In this document: positions 12,938 to 23,905 of the stretch, piece by piece
Position numbering within the stretch: position 1 is the stretch's first letter
Layout: each line of letters starts with the position of its first letter
Origin: Osmia lignaria lignaria
Taxonomy: Eukaryota; Arthropoda; Insecta; Hymenoptera; Megachilidae
Length of the DNA stretch: 64,000 bases
Assembly: GCF_051020975.1 (NCBI RefSeq)
Contig: NW_027478159.1
Span: forward strand, 10,680,501 to 10,744,500
Reading direction: 5' to 3'
Program-made: the position numbers and the translations under genes
The notes under the pieces: model-generated
The model's input: only the letters and a program-made list of their open reading frames with translations
Told to the model about the DNA's origin: nothing
The model's database searches: none

Positions 12938-12957
12938 GCCATAGCTCTCTTCGTTTC

Positions 12958-12967
12958 CGAGATATTT
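12958..12967 (+). other. CGAGATATTT motif, direct copy 1 across the unit junction
   Basis: The same 10-bp motif as at monomer positions 43-52, here bridging the end of one unit and the start of the next (TTTCCGAGATATTTGCAG). Rare variants in other units include CCAGATATTT (units 165 and 171) and CGAGACATTT (unit 166). Confidence 0.6.
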
Positions 12968-15900
12968 GCAGATTTATCTCGAGGGAAGGGGTCTGACGGA
13001 CATATTTCGAGATATTTCTTCTTCTTGTTGTTCTTCTTCTGCACAGCTAAGCTGGAAATGGCATTTGCAGCTCGCAATAGTGCAGAGTTATCTCAAAGAA
13101 AGGGGCCACGGTGTTTCTGTATCTCTATTATGTTGGTGCGGCTTCGGAACTTTTAAATATCTTGATATATCTCGAGAACTACGCATCTGATCAAAAAATA
13201 TCATAGAACATAAAAAGTAGGAAACTTAATTCTCTACAAAAAAGGTCTCTTAACATTTTGCCATAGCTCGCTTCGTTTCCGAGATATTTGCAGATTTATC
13301 TCAAGGGAAGGGGCCTAACGGACATATTTCGAGATATTTCTTCTTCTTGTTGTTCTTCTTCTGCACAGCTAAACTGGAAGTGGCATTTCCAGCTCGCAAT
13401 AGTGCAGAGTCATCTCAAAGAAAGGGGCCACGGTGTTTCTGTATCTCTATTATGTTGGTGCGGCTTCGGAACTTTTAAATATCTCGATATATCTCGAAAA
13501 CTACGCTTCTGATCAAAAAATATCATAGAACATAAATTGTAGGAAACATAATTCTCGACAAAAAAGGTCTCTTAACATTTTGCCATAGCTCGCTTCGTTT
13601 CAGAGATATTTGCAGATATATCTCAAGGGAAGGGGCCTGACGGACATATTTCAAGATATTTCTTCTTCTTGTTGTTCTTCTTCTGCACAGCTATGCTGGA
13701 AGTGGCATTTACAGCTCGCAATAGTGCAGAGTTATCTCAAAGAAAGGGGCCACGGTGTTTCCGTATCTCTATTATGTTGGTGCGGCTTCGGAACTTTTAA
13801 ATATCTTGATATATCTCGAGAACTACGCATCTGATCAAAAAATATCATAGAACATGAAAAGTAGGAAACTTAATTCTCTACAAAAAAGGTCTCTTAACAT
13901 TTTGCCATAGCTCTCTTCGTTTCCGAGATATTTGCAGATTTATCTCGAGGGAAGGGGTCTGACGGACATATTTCGAGATATTTCTTCTTCTTGTTGTTCT
14001 TCTTCTGCACAGCTAAGCTGGAAATGGCATTTGCAGCTCGCAATAGTGCAGAGTTATCTCAAAGAAAGGGGCCACGGTGTTTCTGTATCTCTATTATGTT
14101 GGTGCGGCTTCGGAACTTTTAAATATCTTGATATATCTCGAGAACTACGCATCTGATCAAAAAATATCATAGAACATAAAAAGTAGGAAACTTAATTCTC
14201 TACAAAAAAGGTCTCTTAACATTTTGCCATAGCTCGCTTCGTTTCCGAGATATTTGCAGATTTATCTCAAGGGAAGGGGCCTAACGGACATATTTCGAGA
14301 TATTTCTTCTTCTTGTTGTTCTTCTTCTGCACAGCTAAACTGGAAGTGGCATTTCCAGCTCGCAATAGTGCAGAGTCATCTCAAAGAAAGGGGCCACGGT
14401 GTTTCTGTATCTCTATTATGTTGGTGCGGCTTCGGAACTTTTAAATATCTCGATATATCTCGAAAACTACGCTTCTGATCAAAAAATATCATAGAACATA
14501 AATTGTAGGAAACATAATTCTCGACAAAAAAGGTCTCTTAACATTTTGCCATAGCTCGCTTCGTTTCAGAGATATTTGCAGATATATCTCAAGGGAAGGG
14601 GCCTGACGGACATATTTCAAGATATTTCTTCTTCTTGTTGTTCTTCTTCTGCACAGCTATGCTGGAAGTGGCATTTACAGCTCGCAATAGTGCAGAGTTA
14701 TCTCAAAGAAAGGGGCCACGGTGTTTCCGTATCTCTATTATGTTGGTGCGGCTTCGGAACTTTTAAATATCTTGATATATCTCGAGAACTACGCATCTGA
14801 TCAAAAAATGTCATAGAACGTAAAAAGTAGGAAACTTAATTCCCTACAAAAAAGGTCTCTTAACATTTTGCCATAGCTCTCTTCGTTTCCGAGATATTTC
14901 CAGATTTATCTCAAGGGAAGGGGCCTGACGGACATATTTCGAGATATTTCTTCTTCTTGTTGTTCTTCTTCTGCACAGCTAAACTGGAAGTGGCATTTCC
15001 AGCTCGCAATAGTGCAGAGTCATCTCAAAGAAAGGGGCCACGGTGTTTCTGTATCTCTATTATGTTGGTGCGGCTTCGAAACTTTTAAATATCTCGATAT
15101 ATCTCGAAAACTACGCTTCTGATCAAAAAATATCATAGAACATAAATTGTAGGAAACATAATTCTCGACAAAAAAGGTCTCTTAACATTTTGCCATAGCT
15201 CGCTTCGTTTCCGAGATATTTGCAGATTTATCTCAAGGGAAGGGGCCTGACGGACATATTTCGAGATATTTCTTCTTCTTGTTGTTCTTCTTCTGCACAG
15301 CTAAGCTGGAAGTGGCATTTGCGGCTCGCACTAGTGCAGAGTTATCTCAACGAAAGGGGCCACGGTGTTTCTGTATCTCTATTATGTTGGTGCGGCTTCG
15401 GAACTTTTAAATATCTCGATATATCTCGAAAACTACGCTTCTGATCAAAAAATATCATAGAACATAAATTGTAGGAAACATAATTCTCTACAAAAAAGGT
15501 CTCTTAACATTTCGCCATAGCTCGCTTCGTTTCCGAGATATTTGCAGATATATCTCAAGGGAAGGGGCCTGACGGACATATTTCGAGATATTTCTACTTC
15601 TTGTTGTTCTTCTTCTGCACAGCTAAGCTGGAAGTGGCATTTACAGCTCGCAATAGTGCAGAGTTATCTCAAAGAAAGGGGCCACGGTGTTTCCGTATCT
15701 CTATTATGTTGGTGCGGCTTCGGAACTTTTAAATATCTTGATATATCTCGAGAACTACGCATCTGATCAAAAAATATCATAGAACATGAAAAGTAGGAAA
15801 CTTAATTCTCTACAAAAAAGGTCTCTTAACATTTTGCCATAGCTCTCTTCGTTTCCGAGATATTTGCAGATTTATCTCGAGGGAAGGGGTCTGACGGACA

Positions 15901-17473
15901 TATTTCGAGATATTTCTTCTTCTTGTTGTTCTTCTTCTGCACAGCTAAGCTGGAAATGGCATTTGCAGCTCGCAATAGTGCAGAGTTATCTCAAAGAAAG
16001 GGGCCACGGTGTTTCTGTATCTCTATTATGTTGGTGCGGCTTCGGAACTTTTAAATATCTTGATATATCTCGAGAACTACGCATCTGATCAAAAAATATC
16101 ATAGAACATAAAAAGTAGGAAACTTAATTCTCTACAAAAAAGGTCTCTTAACATTTTGCCATAGCTCGCTTCGTTTCCGAGATATTTGCAGATTTATCTC
16201 AAGGGAAGGGGCCTAACGGACATATTTCGAGATATTTCTTCTTCTTGTTGTTCTTCTTCTGCACAGCTAAACTGGAAGTGGCATTTCCAGCTCGCAATAG
16301 TGCAGAGTCATCTCAAAGAAAGGGGCCACGGTGTTTCTGTATCTCTATTATGTTGGTGCGGCTTCGGAACTTTTAAATATCTCGATATATCTCGAAAACT
16401 ACGCTTCTGATCAAAAAATATCATAGAACATAAATTGTAGGAAACATAATTCTCGACAAAATAGGTCTCTTAACATTTTGCCATAGCTCGCTTCGTTTCA
16501 GAGATATTTGCAGATATATCTCAAGGGAAGGGGCCTGACGGACATATTTCAAGATATTTCTTCTTCTTGTTGTTCTTCTTCTGCACAGCTATGCTGGAAG
16601 TGGCATTTACAGCTCGCAATAGTGCAGAGTTATCTCAAAGAAAGGGGCCACGGTGTTTCCGTATCTCTATTATGTTGGTGCGGCTTCGGAACTTTTAAAT
16701 ATCTTGATATATCTCGAGAACTACGCATCTGATCAAAAAATGTCATAGAACGTAAAAAGTAGGAAACTTAATTCCCTACAAAAAAGGTCTCTTAACATTT
16801 TGCCATAGCTCTCTTCGTTTCCGAGATATTTCCAGATTTATCTCAAGGGAAGGGGCCTGACGGACATATTTCGAGATATTTCTTCTTCTTGTTGTTCTTC
16901 TTCTGCACAGCTAAACTGGAAGTGGCATTTCCAGCTCGCAATAGTGCAGAGTCATCTCAAAGAAAGGGGCCACGGTGTTTCTGTATCTCTATTATGTTGG
17001 TGCGGCTTCGAAACTTTTAAATATCTCGATATATCTCGAAAACTACGCTTCTGATCAAAAAATATCATAGAACATAAATTGTAGGAAACATAATTCTCGA
17101 CAAAAAAGGTGTCTTAACATTTTGCCATAGCTCGCTTCGTTTCCGAGATATTTGCAGATATATCTCAAGGGAAGGGGCCTGACGGACATATTTCAAGATA
17201 TTTCTTCTTCTTGTTGTTCTTCTTCTGCACAGCTAAGCTGGAAGTGGCATTTACAGCTCGCAATAGTGCAGAGTTATCTCAAAGAAAGGGGCCACGGTGT
17301 TTCTGTAACTCTATTATGTTGGTGCGGCTTCGGAACTTTTAAATATCTTGATATATCTCGAGAACTACGCATCTGATCAAAAAATGTCATGGAACCTAAA
17401 AAGTAGGAAACTTAATTCTCTACAAAAAAGGTCTCTTAACATTTTGCCATAGCTCTCTTCGTTTCCGAGATAT
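12966..17473 (+). repeat. Three-unit higher-order pattern in copy A (units 40-53)
   Basis: Three unit types recur in fixed order. The first has TATCTCGAGGGAAGGGGTCTG and GGAAATGG (units 40, 43, 49). The second has CCTAACGG, AAACTGG and GAGTCATCTC (units 41, 44, 50). The third has TTTCAGAG before it, TTTCAAGATATT, CTATGCTGG and TTTCCGTATC (units 42, 45, 51). Starts are 12966, 13932 and 15864, so 966 bp and 1,932 bp apart. Units 46-48 and 52-53 are related but modified, for example units 46 and 52, which are near copies 1,932 bp apart with TATTTCCAGATTT. Confidence 0.82.
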
Positions 17474-17794
17474 TTCCAGATTTATCTCAAGGGAAGGGGC
17501 TGACGGACATATTTCGAGATATTTCTTCTTCTTGTTGTTCTTCTTCTGCACAGCTAAGCTGGAAGTGGCATTTGCAGCTCGCAATAGTGCAGAGTTATCT
17601 CAAAGAAAGGGGCCACGGTGTTTCTGTATCTCTATTATGTTGGTGCGGCTTCGGAACTTTTAAATATCTTGATATATCTCGAGAACTACGCATCTGATCA
17701 AAAAATATCATAGAACATAAAAAGTAGGAAACTTAATTCTCTACAAAAAAGGTCTCTTAACATTTTGCCATAGCTCGCTTCGTTTCCGAGATAT
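17474..17794 (+). repeat. 321-bp monomer (unit 54), 1-bp loss GGGGCTGACGG
   Basis: One C of GGGGCCTGACGG is missing. It is preceded by the rare GTCATGGAACC and TATTTCCAG. Its copy B partner is unit 115 (37107), 19,633 bp away. Confidence 0.9.
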
Positions 17795-18438
17795 TTGCAG
17801 ATTTATCTCAAGGGAAGGGGCCTGACGGACATATTTCGAGATATTTCTTCTTCTTGTTGTTCTTCTTCTGCACAGCTAAGCTGGAAGTGGCATTTGCGGC
17901 TCGCACTAGTGCAGAGTTATCTCAACGAAAGGGGCCACGGTGTTTCTGTATCTCTATTATGTTGGTGCGGCTTCGGAACTTTTAAATATCTCGATATATC
18001 TCGAAAACTACGCTTCTGATCAAAAAATATCATAGAACATAAATTGTAGGAAACATAATTCTCTACAAAAAAGGTCTCTTAACATTTCGCCATAGCTCGC
18101 TTCGTTTCCGAGATATTTGCAGATATATCTCAAGGGAAGGGGCCTGACGGACATATTTCGAGATATTTCTACTTCTTGTTGTTCTTCTTCTGCACAGCTA
18201 AGCTGGAAGTGGCATTTACAGCTCGCAATAGTGCAGAGTTATCTCAAAGAAAGGGGCCACGGTGTTTCTGTATCTCTATTATGTTGGTGCGGCTTCGGAA
18301 CTTTTAAATATCTTGATATATCTCGAGAACTACGCATCAGATCAAAAAATATCATAGAACATAAAAAGTAGGAAACTTAATTCTCTACAAAAAAGGTCTC
18401 TTAACATTTTGCCATAGCTCTCTTCGTTTCCGAGATAT

Positions 18439-18757
18439 TTGCAGATATATCTCAAGGGAAGGGGCCTGACGGACATATTTCGAGATATTGCTTCTTCTTG
18501 TTGTTCTTCTGCACAGCTAAGCTGGAAGTGGCATTTGCAGCTCGCAATAGTGCATAGTTATCTGAAAGAAAGGGGCCACGGTGTTTCTGTATCTCTATTA
18601 TGTTGGTGCGGCTTCGGAACTTTTAAATATCTTGATATATCTCGAGAACTACGCATCTAATCAAAAAATATCATAGAACATAAAAAGTAGGAAACTTAAT
18701 TCTCTACAAAAAAGGTCTCTTAACATTTTGCCATAGCTCTCTTCGTTTCCGAGATAT
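18439..18757 (+). repeat. 319-bp monomer (unit 57), one triplet lost
   Basis: One triplet of the TTC/TTG tract is missing (TGTTGTTCTTCTGCAC). It also has GATATTGCTTC, GTGCATAGTTATCTGAAAG and CGCATCTAATC. Partners are units 118, 125 and 133. Confidence 0.9.
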
Positions 18758-19401
18758 TTGCAGATTTATCTCAAGGGAAGGGGCCTGACGGACATATTTC
18801 GAGATATTTCTTCTTCTTGTTGTTCTTCTTCTGCACAGCTAAGCTGGAAGTGGCATTTGCAGCTCGCAATAGTGCAGAGTTATCTCAAAGAAAGGGGCCA
18901 CGGTGTTTCTGTATCTCTATTATGTTGGTGCGGCTTCGGAACTTTTAGATATCTTGATATATCTCGAGAACTACGCATCTGATCAAAAAGTATCATAGAA
19001 CATAAAACGTAGGAAACTTAATTCTCTACAAAAAAGGTCTCTTAACATTTTGCCATAGCTCGCTTCGTTTCCGAGATATTTGCAGATTTATCTCAAGGGA
19101 AGGGGCCTGACGGACATATTTCGAGATATTTCTTCTTCTTGTTGTTCTTCTTCTGCACAGCTAAGCTGGAAGTGGCATTTGCGGCTCGCACTAGTGCAGA
19201 GTTATCTCAACGAAAGGGGCCACGGTGTTTCTGTATCTCTATTATGTTGGTGCGGCTTCGGAACTTTTAAATATCTCGATATATCTCGAAAACTACGCTT
19301 CTGATCAAAAAATATCATAGAACATAAATTGTAGGAAACTTAATTCTCTACAAAAAAGGTCTCTTAACATTTTGCCATAGCTCTCTTCGTTTCCGAGATA
19401 T

Positions 19402-19720
19402 TTGCAGATTTATCTCAAGGGAAGGGGCCTGACGGACATATTTCGAGATATTTCTTCTTCTTGTTGTTCTTCTGCACAGCTAAGCTGGAAGTGGCATTTG
19501 CAGCTCGCAATAGTGCATAGTTATCTGAAAGAAAGGGGCCACGGTGTTTCTGTATCTCTATTATGTTGGTGCGGCTTCGGAACTTTTAAATATCTTGATA
19601 TATCTCGAGAACTACGCATCTAATCAAAAAATATCATAGAACATAAAAAGTAGGAAACTTAATCCTCTACAAAAAAGGTCTCTTAACATTTTGCCATAGC
19701 TCTCTTCGTTTCCGAGATAT
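19402..19720 (+). repeat. 319-bp monomer (unit 60), one triplet lost
   Basis: The same triplet loss and GTGCATAGTTATCTGAAAG body as unit 57, but with the common GATATTTCTTC. Its partner in copy B is unit 120 (38713). Confidence 0.9.
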
Positions 19721-20042
19721 TTGCAGATTTATCTCAAGGGAAGGGGCCTGACGGACATATTTCGAGATATTTCTTCTTCTTGTTGTTCTTCTTCTGCACA
19801 GCTAAGCTGGAAGTGGCATTTGCAGCTCGCAATAGTGCAGAGTTATCTCAAAGAAAGGGGCCACGGTGTTTCTGTATCTCTATTATGTTGGTGCGGCTTC
19901 GGAACTTTTAAATATCTCGATATATCTCGAAAACTATGCTTCTGATCAAAAAATATCATAGAACATAAATTGTAGGAAACATAATTCTCGACAAAAAAGG
20001 TCTCTTAACATTTTGCCATAGCTCGCTTCGTTTCCGAGATAT

Positions 20043-20363
20043 TTGCAGATATATCTCATAGAAGGGGCCTGACGGACATATTTCGAGATATTTCTTCTTC
20101 TTGTTGTTCTTCTTCTGCACAGCTAAGCTGGAAGTGGCATTTACAGCTCGCAATAGTGCAGAGTTATCTCAAAGAAAGGGGCCACGGTGTTTCTGTAACT
20201 CTATTATGTTGGTGCGGCTTCGGAACTTTTAAATATCTTGATATATCTCGAGAACTACGCATCTGATGAAAAAATGTCATAGAACGTAAAAAGTAGGAAA
20301 CTTAATTCTCTACAAAAAAGGTCTCTTAACATTTTGCCATAGCTCTCTTCGTTTCCGAGATAT
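20043..20363 (+). repeat. 321-bp monomer (unit 62), CTCATAGAAGG
   Basis: CTCAAGGGAAGG is replaced by CTCATAGAAGG, a net loss of 1 bp with substitutions. Its descendants are units 122 (39354), 128 (41282) and 136 (43854). Confidence 0.9.
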
Positions 20364-20685
20364 TTCCAGATTTATCTCAAGGGAAGGGGCCTGACGGACA
20401 TATTTCGAGATATTTCTTCTTCTTGTTGTTCTTCTTCTGCACAGCTAAGCTGGAAGTGGCATTTGCAGCTCGCAATAGTGCAGAGTTATCTCAAAGAAAG
20501 GGGCCACGGTGTTTCTGTATCTCTATTATGTTGGTGCGGCTTCGGAACTTTTAAATATCTCGATATATCTCGAAAACTACGCTTCTGATCAAAAAATATC
20601 ATAGAACATAAATTGTAGGAAACATAATTCTCTACAAAAAAGGTCTCTTAACATTTCGCCATAGCTCGCTTCGTTTCCGAGATAT

Positions 20686-21973
20686 TTGCAGATATATCTC
20701 AAGGGAAGGGGCCTGACGGACATATTTCGAGATATTTCTACTTCTTGTTGTTCTTCTTCTGCACAGCTAAGCTGGAAGTGGCATTTACAGCTCGCAATAG
20801 TGCAGAGTTATCTCAAAGAAAGGGGCCACGGTGTTTCTGTATCTCTATTATGTTGGTGCGGCTTCGGAACTTTTAAATATCTTGATATATCTCGAGAACT
20901 ACGCATCAGATCAAAAAATATCATAGAACATAAAAAGTAGGAAACTTAATTCTCTACAAAAAAGGTCTCTTAACATTTTGCCATAGCTCGCTTCGTTTCC
21001 GAGATATTTGCAGATTTATCTCAAGGGAAGGGGCCTGACGGACATATTTCGAGATATTTCTTCTTCTTGTTGTTCTTCTTCTGCACAGCTAAGCTGGAAG
21101 TGGCATTTGCAGCTCGCAATAGTGCAGAGTTATCGCAAAGAAAGGGGCCACGGTGTTTCTGTATCTCTATTATGTTGGTGCGGCTTCGGAACTTTTAAGT
21201 ATCTTGATATATCTCGAGAACTACGCATCTGATCAAAAAATATCATAGAACATAAAAAGTAGGAAACTTAATTCTCTACAAAAAAGGTCTCTTAACATTT
21301 TGCCATAGCTCGCTTCGTTTCCGAGATACTTGCCGATTTATCTCAAGGGAAGGGGCCTGACGGACATATTTCGAGATATTTCTTCTTCTTGTTGTTCTTC
21401 TTCTGCACAGCTAAGCTGGAAGTGGCATTTGCAGCTCGCAATTGTGCAGAGTTATCTCAAAGAGAGGGGCCACGGTGTTTCTGTATCTCTATTATGTTGG
21501 TGCGGCTTCGGAACTTTTAAATATCTCGATATATCTCGAAAACTACGCTTCTGATCAAGAAATATCATAGAACATAAATTGTAGGAAACATAATTCTCTA
21601 CAAAAAAGGTCTCTTAACATTTTGCCATAGCTCGCTTCGTTTCCGAGATATTTGCAGATTTATCTCAAGGGAAGGGTCCTGATGGACATATTTCGAGATA
21701 TTTCTTCTTCTTGTTGTTCTTCTTCTGCACAGCTAAACTGGAAGTGGCATTTCCAGCTCGCAATAGTGCAGAGTTATCTCAAAGAGAGGGGCCACGGTGT
21801 TTCTGTATCTCTATTATGTTGGTGCGGCTTCGGAACTTTTAAATATCTTGATATATCTCGAGAACTACGCACCTGATCAAAAAATATCATAGAACATAAA
21901 TTGTAGGAAACATAATTCTCTACAAAAAAGGTCTCTTAACATTTTGCCATAGCTCGCTTCGTTGCCGAGATAT
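20686..21973 (+). repeat. Units 64-67: first copy of a 4-unit block repeated 3,220 bp later
   Basis: This block spans the junction between large copies A and B. Its sequence of markers is: CTACTTCTTG with CATCAGATC; TTATCGCAAAG with TTTTAAGTATC; GATACTTGCCG with GATCAAGAAAT; then CCTGATGGACAT. It reappears as units 74-77 (23906-25193). The first unit belongs to the 7/8-unit pattern and the third to the left-end family, so the A/B junction itself was copied. Confidence 0.85.
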
Positions 21974-23905
21974 TTGCAGATTTATCTCAAGGGAAGGGTC
22001 CTGATGGACATATTTCGAGATATTTCTTCTTCTTGTTGTTCTTCTTCTGCACAGCTAAACTGGAAGTGGCATTTCCAGCTCGCAATCGTGCAGAGTAATC
22101 TCAAAGAAAGGGGCCACGGTGTTTCTGTATCTCTATTATGTTGGTGCGGCTTCGGAACTTTTAAATATCTTGATATATCTCGAGAACTACGCCTCTGATC
22201 GAAAAATATCATAGAACATAAAAAGTAGGAAACTTAATTCTCTACAAAAAAGGTCTCTTAACATTTTGCCATAGCTCGCTTCGTTTCCGAGATATTTGCA
22301 GATTTATCTCAAGGGAAGGGGCCTAACGGACATATTTCGAGATATTTCTTCTTCTTGTTGTTCTTCTTCTGCACAGCTAAACTGGAAGTGGCATTTCCAG
22401 GTCGCAATAGTGCAGAGTTATCTCAAAGAAAGGAGCCACGGTGTTTCTGTATCTCTATTATGTTGGTGCGGCTTCGGAACTTTTAAATATCTTGATATAT
22501 CTCGAGAACTACGCATCTGATCAAAAAATATCATAGAACATAAAAAGTTGGAAACTTAATTCGCTACAAAAAAGGTCTCTTAACATTTTGCCATAGCTCG
22601 CTTCGTTTCCGAGATATTTGCAGATTTATCCCAAGGGAAGGGGCCTAACGGACATATTTCGTGATATTTCTTCTTCTTGTTGTTCTTCTTCTGCACAGCT
22701 AAGCTGGAAGTGGCATTTGCAGCTCGCAATAGTGCAGAGTTATCTCAAAGAAAGGGGCCACGGTGTTTCTGTATCTCTATTATGTTGGTGCGGCTTCGGA
22801 ACTTTTAAATATCTCGATATATCTCGAAAACTACGCTTCTGATCAAAAAATATCATAGAACATAAATTGTAGGAAACATAATTCTCTACAAAAAAGCTCT
22901 CTTAACATTTTGCCATAGCTCGCTTCGTTTCCGAGATATTTGCAGATATATCTCAAGGGAAGGGTCCTGATGGACATATTTCGAGATATTTCTTCTTCTT
23001 GTTGTTCTTCTCCTGCACAGCTAAACTGGAAGTGGCATTTCCAGCTCGCAATAGTGCAGAGTTATCTCAAAGAGAGGGGCCACGGTGTTTCTGTATCTCT
23101 ATTATGTTGGTGCGGCTTCGGAACTTTTAAATATCTTGATATATGTCGAGAACTACGAATCTGGTCAGAAAATATCATAGAAGATAAAAAGTAGGAAACT
23201 TAATTCTCTACAAAAAAGGTCTCTTAACATTTTGCCATAGCTCGCTTCGTTTCCGAGATATTTGCAGATTTATCTCAAGGGAAGGGTCCTGATGGACATA
23301 TTTCGAGATATTTCTTCTTCTTGTTGTTCTTCTTCTGCACAGCTAAACTGGAAGTGGCATTTCCAGCTCGCAATAGTGCAGAGTTATCTCAAAGAGAGGG
23401 GCCACGGTGTTTCTGTATCTCTATTATGTTGGTGCGGCTTCGGAACTTTTAAATATCTTGATATATCTCGAGAACTACGCATCTGATCAAAAAATATCAT
23501 AGAACATAAATTGTAGGAAACATAATTCTCTACAAAAAAGGTCTCTTAACATTTTGCCATAGCTCGCTTCGTTTCCGAGATACTTGCCGATTTATCTCAA
23601 GGGAAGGGGCCTGACGGACATATTTCGAGATATTTCTTCTTCTTGTTGTTCTTCTTCTGCACAGCTAAGCTGGAAGTGGCATTTGCAGCTCGCAATTGTG
23701 CAGAGTTATCTCAAAGAGAGGGGCCACGGTGTTTCTGTATCTCTATTATGTTGGTGCGGCTTCGGAACTTTTAAATATCTCGATATATCTCGAAAACTAC
23801 GCTTCTGATCAAAAAATATCATAGAACATAAATTGTAGGAAACATAATTCTCTACAAAAAAGGTCTCTTAACATTTCGCCATAGCTCGCTTCGTTTCCGA
23901 GATAT

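Larger units (their letters stand above)
12644..12965 (+). repeat. Representative consensus-like 322-bp monomer (unit 39)
   Basis: This unit is used as the reference for monomer positions because it carries the commonest base at nearly every variable site and has no indel. In order it contains: a segment ending AAGGGGCC (3-28); CGAGATATTT (43-52); a TTC/TTG trinucleotide tract (51-74); CAGCTAAGCTGG (79-90), with five-base inverted arms; a body segment around GCAGCTCGCAATAGTGCAG (102-120), the main subfamily-diagnostic region; a second copy of the first segment (117-142); TATCTCTATTATGTTGGTGCGGCTTCGG (155-182, given in part); two inverted CGAGATATTT-like motifs (190-209); CTGATCA (222-228); an A-tract linker (228-294); and CATAGCTCGCTTCGTTTCCG leading into the next unit. 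In this particular unit the last segment reads CTCTCTTCG, a subfamily variant. Confidence 0.95.
1053..21007 (+). repeat. Large block duplication, copy A (units 3-64)
   Basis: About 20 kb that reappears, unit by unit and in order, as copy B (21330-40318). Collinear segments and offsets are: 1053-2984 with 21330-23261 (+20277); 3629-6847 with 25194-28412 (+21565); 8780-11677 with 28413-31310 (+19633); 11678-14897 with 31633-34852 (+19955); 17474-19079 with 37107-38712 (+19633); 19402-21007 with 38713-40318 (+19311). Shared private markers include AAAGGAGCC (unit 6), TTCTCCTGC (unit 8), the GGGGCCGACGG 1-bp loss (unit 14), GAGATGTTTC (unit 15), GAAGCGGCC (unit 31), CTCGGTTGG (before unit 37), GCAGCACGC (unit 37) and the CTCATAGAAGG loss (unit 62). 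Confidence 0.9.
17795..21007 (+). repeat. Seven/eight-unit higher-order pattern, copy A (units 55-64)
   Basis: The order of unit types is: TTTGCGGCTCGCACTAG body with CTCAACG (55); CTACTTC tract with CATCAGATC (56); 319-bp GATATTGCTTC type (57); TTTTAGATATC with AAAACGTAGG (58); the CTCAACG type again (59); 319-bp type (60); ACTATGCTTC (61); 321-bp CTCATAGAAGG type (62); TATTTCCAG type (63); CTACTTC type (64). The CTACTTC units mark the period: 18117 to 20686 is 2,569 bp, or eight units less 7 bp of indels. Confidence 0.82.

Noticed and set aside
12644..12965. CENP-B box
   Set aside because: The core TTCG....A..CGGG pattern was looked for on both strands of the consensus unit. TTCG occurs several times but is never followed by the required A and CGGG. 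A different binding protein is still possible.
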